A stretch of 64,000 nucleotides of DNA, taken from NCBI GenBank assembly GCA_023053685.1, contig JALIGW010000001.1, positions 70,523,740-70,587,739 on the forward strand. The letters are read 5' to 3'. The stretch comes from Diadophis punctatus similis (Eukaryota; Chordata; Lepidosauria; Squamata; Dipsadidae). Each line of letters opens with the position of its first letter. Position 1 is the stretch's first letter. A model generated the notes under the pieces. That model had not been told where the DNA came from. It saw only the letters and a program-made list of their open reading frames with translations, and did not search any database. Below are positions 58,617-64,000 of this stretch, piece after piece. The translations under genes and the position numbers were made by a program.

Positions 58617-59720
58617 ACACATTTAATATGTGTGGAGTGCACTCTTTCCTCTTTCTATGTTATTAATGTGAGACTGATACTAAAGGTTGAAATTCCTTTC
58701 AGAAGTACAATATGGAATGTCAGTGGAGTTTTAACTAGCTTGCATTCCTCAGAGAGATGGCTAGATTAAGACTGTTACTAAAAAGGAGTTTAATGTCATG
58801 TGTTTTGTTGCTTTCATTGTATCAGTGGCTCCACTGAGATTTCAGACAAGTTCCTTATTATTTATTTACAGCTCTTAATAGTTAATTCCTTTGTCTCAAG
58901 GAATTAGCTAGAATAATAAACATGGAGATATTTTCGTATGCATGTAATGTTTTTGGGAGTTCTAGTCAGTGAAAATGAATCAATTAAAAAAAACCCAACC
59001 ATCCAGAAACCAGATATTTAATTTAAATCAGTTATATATGTATTCAAGATTTTAATGTTTCATGAAAATAAATGTACTTGAAAGCATGGAGGTCTTCGGG
59101 ATTTTGCTGAGTTTTGTCAAAATGATGAAAAGAGTGACATGCTGTTGTGTCATAAGCTCCATCCCTTTTGGATGTGCCTGCCACTTCATGTTGTACATAC
59201 AAACGCTGTGGGAGTTTGCCACAACTGTGCAATGCTGCTTTTATCTTTCTGCTATCCTGTGGATATTTCTGGGTCAGCGATATAATCAGTAATATCTAAT
59301 TACATTTTCTTTTACTCGCTATTATTAAGATAAATACATTAACAAACCTAAATCTGAATTTATCTTTCTATAAAAAAGAAAGAGAAGATCCCTGAATACT
59401 GAATTTGAGGTGATAAGAGTATTCTGGACAAAGAGGAAGTAATCAGATTCAGGGAAAGTCTTTTGTTAAATCAAAATTGATTCCTAGGGAGCTTATAGTC
59501 ATTTCTGTATAATCTTGGGAGAAAAACAACATAGAAATTGTTTGCTATTGTTTGCTATTGCCACATTTTCAGGATTTTTGCTTTCCATCCTAGCCTACAA
59601 ACAATTTGCTTCCTGGTGAACCTCTATCCAAAAATTAACCAAGTTTGATTCTGCTTAGTTCCCTTAATCAACCAAGATTAGTTAGTTGGTTGGGTAAGGA
59701 AGAGTTTGAATTTAAAACAC
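58617..59720. other. Unrecognised ADSS2 intron sequence
   Basis: A plus-strand frame at 59062-59292 (76 aa, hydrophobic) has no recognisable pattern and no supporting splice sites. Nothing else is seen. Confidence 0.45.
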
Positions 59721-60122
59721 GGTGGATTTGATTTAAATCAAGTCGATTGAAATCACGATTTAAATCGTGATTGAAATCACGATTGAAATCATGATTTAAA
59801 TCACTAGTAAAAAGGCTTGATTTAAATCAACTCAATTTAAATCATAATTTTTAAAGAGCAACTGTCATCTCTGTCCCGTAGCGGCTCCTTCTCTGACCTA
59901 CTGTTGACTCACCGACAGTCCCAATATTGCAGAATATACAGCCTCATGCTACATAACTAAGCTCCATTTCATGCTGAATAAACTAAATTATTAATGTATC
60001 TTAAATAGAAAACTATCTTTAGATAGATTTTTACCCCAAAAGCATTTTATTAAAATAAATTTGATAAAAATAAAAAATGCCAATTTTTTTTAAAGAAACC
60101 ATTGATTTTTATCCACCCTGAT
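59721..60122. mobile_element. MITE with GATTTAAATC-type internal repeats
   Basis: The left end ggtggatttgatttaaatca and right end tgatttttatccaccctg are inverted. Between 59725 and 59845 the palindromic words gatttaaatc and gattgaaatcac recur many times in both orientations. Confidence 0.75.
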
Positions 60123-60230
60123 ATAAATATAAGGACAAGGTAAAGCTATAGAATATGAAATTAAAAGTAAGCAGGGCACATCCCTGATGATTTGAGGAAT
60201 ATGTTTTTGATCCTGCAATGTGTTTTCTAG

Positions 60231-60233
60231 TAT

Positions 60234-60268
<35 letters not shown>

Positions 60269-60325
60269 TTTGTTTGTTTGTTTGTTTATTTGTTTATTTG
60301 TTTATTTGTTTATTTATTTGTTTGT
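60231..60325. repeat. (TTTA)n/(TTTG)n microsatellite next to L3 3' end
   Basis: About 20 units, first TTTA and then mixed TTTG/TTTA. Confidence 0.95.
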
Positions 60326-60985
60326 CGCATTTGTATGCCGCCCACTCCACAGAGAATCTGGGCGGCTCACAACAATAAAAATTTACATGCAACAATAAAT
60401 ATAAAAAGCATTAAAAACAATTATTAAAACATTTAAAAAACATTAAAAACAGCAATTTAACCCCCCCATACAATAATTCATTCATGGGGCCCAGAGTAAT
60501 TGGTGTTATATTAAAATCATTGGCCCCAGGCCTGTCAACAAAGCCATGTTTTTAATGCTTTTCTGAAGGTTGGCAGTGTGGGAATAATGTGGATCTCGGT
60601 GGGTAGTGTATTCCAGAGAGCCGGTGCTGCCACAGAGAAGACCCTCGTTCGTGGGCCCGCCAGCCGACATTGTTTGGCTGACGGGACCACCAGCAGACCT
60701 ACTCAGTGGGCTCTAATCGGTCTTAGGGAGGTATGTTGGAGAAGGTGGTCTCCGAGGTAAACTGGTCCTAAGACATGTAGGGCTTTAAAGGTAATCACCA
60801 ACATCTTGAATTGCGCTCGGAGACCTATGGGCAGCCAGTGCAGTTCGCAAAGGATGGGTGTCACATGGGTGTATCTAGGGACACCCATCACCACATGCGC
60901 CGCCACATTCTGCACTAGCTGTAGTCTCTGAACGTTCTTCAAGGGTAGCCCCATGTGGAGTGCATTGCAATAGTCAAGACTTAAA
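60326..60985 (-). mobile_element. L3/CR1 LINE 3' part
   Basis: On the minus strand it encodes GLPLKNVQRLQLVQNVAAHV and LHWLPIGLRAQF, the same C-terminal region as at 29000-29250. It ends with the 3' UTR (gccgcccagatt in reverse) and the microsatellite tail. It is truncated at about 60985. Confidence 0.88.
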
Positions 60986-62369
60986 ACCTAAGCATGTTTT
61001 TTGACCATTTATTAATGAATTTCCTGGATGTTGGTATCAGATAAGTACGCAGCAAAGAAATTCATATTGTAGCATGTTTACACATATAGAACTTTAAGCT
61101 AGTAATTATTTTGTCACTTTTAAGGTCTGATGGATATAGATAATTGTTTTTGGATATTACTCTCAGAATTATCATGTTTACTCTTGGAATCCTCATGTTA
61201 TCAATAAAATGAAAAGTGGTGCCATTATGTTTTGGTATCTGAAAAAAAATTATGGGAAAAGAGATGGACCATAGATATTACCTCAGCAACCTAAGTTTCA
61301 GACTTAGTTGTGTTCAGCAGCAAATTCTGAAAAGAAAGGCAACTGTCACTTAGTTGAATATAAATAGAAAAACGATATTGTAAAGAAAGGCCTAATATCA
61401 TAAAACAATATGATAGGTGACACAAATCTTCAGAGAACTCAACGATATAACCAGTAATAAATAGGCTCTTTGCTCTGTAAATCATACTCTAATGTTGATT
61501 ATCTACAAATATAATGTTCGTACTTATAACAAGGAAAGCTTCACATGCTGTACTGTACATATGAGGGCATTCACAGGAGTTTAGATTCTTATAGAGAGGA
61601 GAACTGCTTGTCACTGTTTACATTCTGAGTTCTGCACTGGTTTATGTTACCTGAACAGTATTTTATGCCTGTGCTAAAATGAACAAAAGAGGGTCAGTTT
61701 TGACATGTCTTCAGAGTGGTAGCTGTGTTAGTCTTTTACATCAAACCCAATAAATAAAAACTCTTAAACGTTCCTCATCCAAACACAACACTAACCATCT
61801 GAATTTGATGGAGCATGAACATGGGATGTGGGGGTAGAATTATCATTTGGATCAACCTATCACATACATTAAGCCTCAAATCAGCCCCGAGGAGTGTCGA
61901 AGATTCTTATATTTGAATAAAAAATGAGTGTGGTATCAGTTTCATTTGTTAAATGAAAAAAAAATGCTTCCCTGTATCTTGATACATCCGTTTGTGAAAT
62001 CTTAGCTCATATCTGTAGTTACAAACAACAGATAATGATAGGTGCTAACAAGATTTGTGTGCAAGTGAAAATACGTTGATTTAAATAATTGAGAGGTCAT
62101 GGACAGAAAATAATAAGGATAACAAGACAGCAAATGCTGCCTCTCCCGCAAATGCTCAAATATATCAAAATTTTAGCTGTGTAACACTGATTCTGTTTGC
62201 TGAGACTGTAAGTGGTCAAATGGAAAATTGCTCAAATAGGATGGAATTAAAAGAATATGAAGCAACTTTTTATTTTTTTCTGATTTATGAGAGATTCTGA
62301 GGGAATTATAAGTTAGAGAAAATGTATTATTTATTTAGTGTATGGCATATCTTACATGGACTAGAAATA
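60986..62369. other. Unrecognised AT-rich ADSS2 intron sequence
   Basis: No gene or repeat I can name. Confidence 0.5.
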
Positions 62370-62377
62370 TTCTAGTC

Positions 62378-62812
62378 CAGTGATGGCGAACCTTTTTTCC
62401 CTCGGGTGCCGAAAGTGCATGCGCGCATGCTATCGCACATGCGCGAGTGCCCACACCCATAATTCAATGCCTGGGGAGGGCGAAAACGGCCTCTCCCGCT
62501 CCCCCGGAGGCCCTCTGGAGGCCGGAAATGGCCCATTTCCCAACTTCTGGTGGGCCCGGTAGGCCCATTTTTCATCCTCCCCAGGCTCCAGAGGCTTCCC
62601 TGGAGCCTGGGGAGGGCAAAAACACCCTCCCCAGTCCCCCCGGAGGCCCTCCGGAAGCTGAAAACGCCCTCCCAGAGCCTCCGTGCGAGCCAAAAATCAG
62701 CTGGCCGGCGTGCACATGCGTGCTGGAGCTGAGCTAGGCAATGGCTCGTGTGCCAGCAGATATGGCTCCGCGTGCCACCTGTGGCACCCGTGCCATAGGT
62801 TCGCCATCACTG
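62378..62812. mobile_element. hAT MITE, CAGTGATGGCGAA family
   Basis: The ends CAGTGATGGCGAACC and GGTTCGCCATCACTG are perfect inverted repeats. The 8-bp duplication TTCTAGTC lies at 62370-62377 and 62813-62820. The interior has inverted GC-rich halves (ctggggagggcgaaaacg). Confidence 0.96.
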
Positions 62813-62820
62813 TTCTAGTC

Positions 62821-63337
62821 CATGTAATTCAGAATTCTCATCTTTCAACCTAATTTTTAATTTCTCATTTTTCAGTTTGCCACATCCGAAGAGGTTTCAC
62901 AAAGCACATAGCCCTAATGGAGGATTATCTCATTTTAGATAAACTGTTTTGTGTGTCGGTGGTGGTGGGGGATTTATACTCTGGTTTTTTTGGATAGCAC
63001 GTCCAGAGGGAAAAGGAATACTTCTGAGTTCCATGTTGGAATTAAATACTTTATTTTGGATGAATAGAAGAGAAAATATAGAATGAATTAGTGAGATTCT
63101 CAAATAAAGTGTAGACAGATGCACAAGAGACTTTCTGAATTACCGTACTTGTGGTATTAAAGCATGTCAGAGATAATGATGTCTATTTTTATAAATATCC
63201 CAGTAAACAATACTGTATTGAAAAATTGGCTTTAGAAATTTTTAGTACACCGTCAAATATTTAATGCTAGCATAGTTTCTTGGCTTTCTTAGTGGATTTC
63301 AATGGCCATGCTGAAGTTGCTACTTACAAATACTCCT
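62821..63337. other. Unrecognised AT-rich sequence
   Basis: Nothing recognised. Confidence 0.45.
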
Positions 63338-63420
63338 TGATTTAGGATCATAATTGAGCCTGGAATTTTGATTGTAAGCTGTTGTAATAGTTAAATGAGA
63401 CACCCACATGAACACCTAGC
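63338..63420. mobile_element. End fragment of the 18118-family DNA repeat
   Basis: It reads actccttgatttaggatcat and attgtaagctgttgtaatag, like the ends of copies at 18118 and 41760. Confidence 0.6.
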
Positions 63421-64000
63421 TCAATGACTACAACCCCAGGTCTCTCACTTGTGATTGTTATGCAGGTTAGGCAAAATTGCTGCCTACGAAGTGGGGGCAG
63501 GCAGCTTTCTTCTATGGGCAGAAGGAAACTGCAACATTGGGCTAGAGAACAGAAGCTTGGATCTTTGTGATCTGAACTTTTACTCCAGCCGAGTACCGGA
63601 GTTTTCTTGCCCTCTGTGCACAGAATGGCTGTGTGAGGGTCGATGAGGGGCAAAATCAATCTGACAGGCAGTCCTTCCATTTTGAAAGACAACTGGCGGG
63701 AAAAGTCCATGCCAAGTGGGATTTTGGCACTGGGGATTTGTTGCAAGAAGCATTTGTTGCCAGCCTGGCTCCAAATGTCCCTTGCTGCAAGCATCTCATG
63801 CCACACTCTTTGACAGTAATAGTAACAGGGCTGCTGGCCAGAGGAACTCCATCTCACGTGGGGTGAAACCAATCTGGAGGCAGACGATCTTCTACTCCCA
63901 AACAAGCTGCTGAAAACAGTTTGTCCCAAAATGGATTCTGATGGACCTTTTTTCAGCTAGGCCCCCTTCCCTCCCAGAGCCAGAAGGAGTCCTGACAGCA
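63421..64000. other. Unclassified segment with a long minus-strand open frame
   Basis: The minus-strand frame 63929-63348 runs 193 codons, but its 3' end enters the DNA repeat at 63338-63420. Its protein (QQIPSAKIPLGMDFSRQLSF in the middle) matches nothing I know. The composition is higher in GC than the surrounding intron. It may be an unlisted repeat or a retained open frame by chance. Confidence 0.3.

Noticed and set aside
50936..64000. Search for ADSS2 exon 2 (G-G-N-N-A-G-H start)
   Set aside because: No plus-strand sequence coding for it was seen by eye; intron 1 probably continues beyond the window.

Overview
The window looks like squamate reptile DNA, most likely from a snake. The evidence is the mix of repeats: CR1/L3-type LINEs whose 3' ends run into (TTTA)n, (TTCTA)n or (ATAG)n microsatellites, snake-type L1 3' ends, Penelope-like elements, tRNA-derived SINEs with Sauria-type heads, many short hAT elements with 8-bp target duplications, and TA-flanked MITEs. 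The species call is inference; nothing here was compared with a database.

Two host genes are present, head to head. CATSPERE (sperm-specific CatSper channel auxiliary subunit epsilon) lies on the minus strand from about 37.6 kb down past the left edge. I could assemble nine consecutive coding exons (37561-37631, 35807-35855, 31844-31917, 31316-31385, 26574-26656, 17125-17149, 15738-15815, 8442-8545, 2278-2767). All eight junction phases agree and the joined length, 1044 nt, is exactly 348 codons with no stop. ADSS2 (adenylosuccinate synthase) starts on the plus strand at 50762; only exon 1 (58 codons) is in the window and its first intron fills the rest. CATSPERE and ADSS2 are also divergent neighbours in mammals, so the order is conserved.

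The most unusual structure is a pair of related promoter blocks in the same orientation, about 12.7 kb apart: 37651-38010 beside CATSPERE exon 1 and 50400-50695 beside ADSS2 exon 1. They share long identical stretches, including a 25-bp block around a CCAAT box and a 29-bp block, and each has an inverted pair of ACTAC...TTCCC (ZNF143/SBS-like) motifs. The simplest reading is that one bidirectional promoter was duplicated and the two genes now each have a copy.

Most of the rest is transposable elements, often nested. At 3.7-6.8 kb a Penelope fragment holds a TA-flanked MITE, which holds a gag-only LTR element, which holds a palindromic hAT MITE. At 10.1-14.6 kb a CR1 3' end is split by a Ty3/Gypsy-like gag-protease element, one LTR of which is split by an internally deleted L1 with a 15-bp target duplication. 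At 23.3-24.6 kb a hAT-type element carries a GC-rich interior with a 120-bp-arm hairpin. At 28.6-31.1 kb there is a long but broken L3/CR1 reverse transcriptase. At 32.3-34.7 kb an L3 copy is split by two nested hAT elements. The ADSS2 intron (51-64 kb) has LINE 3' ends, MITEs, a decayed RT fragment and long AT-rich stretches in which I recognise nothing.
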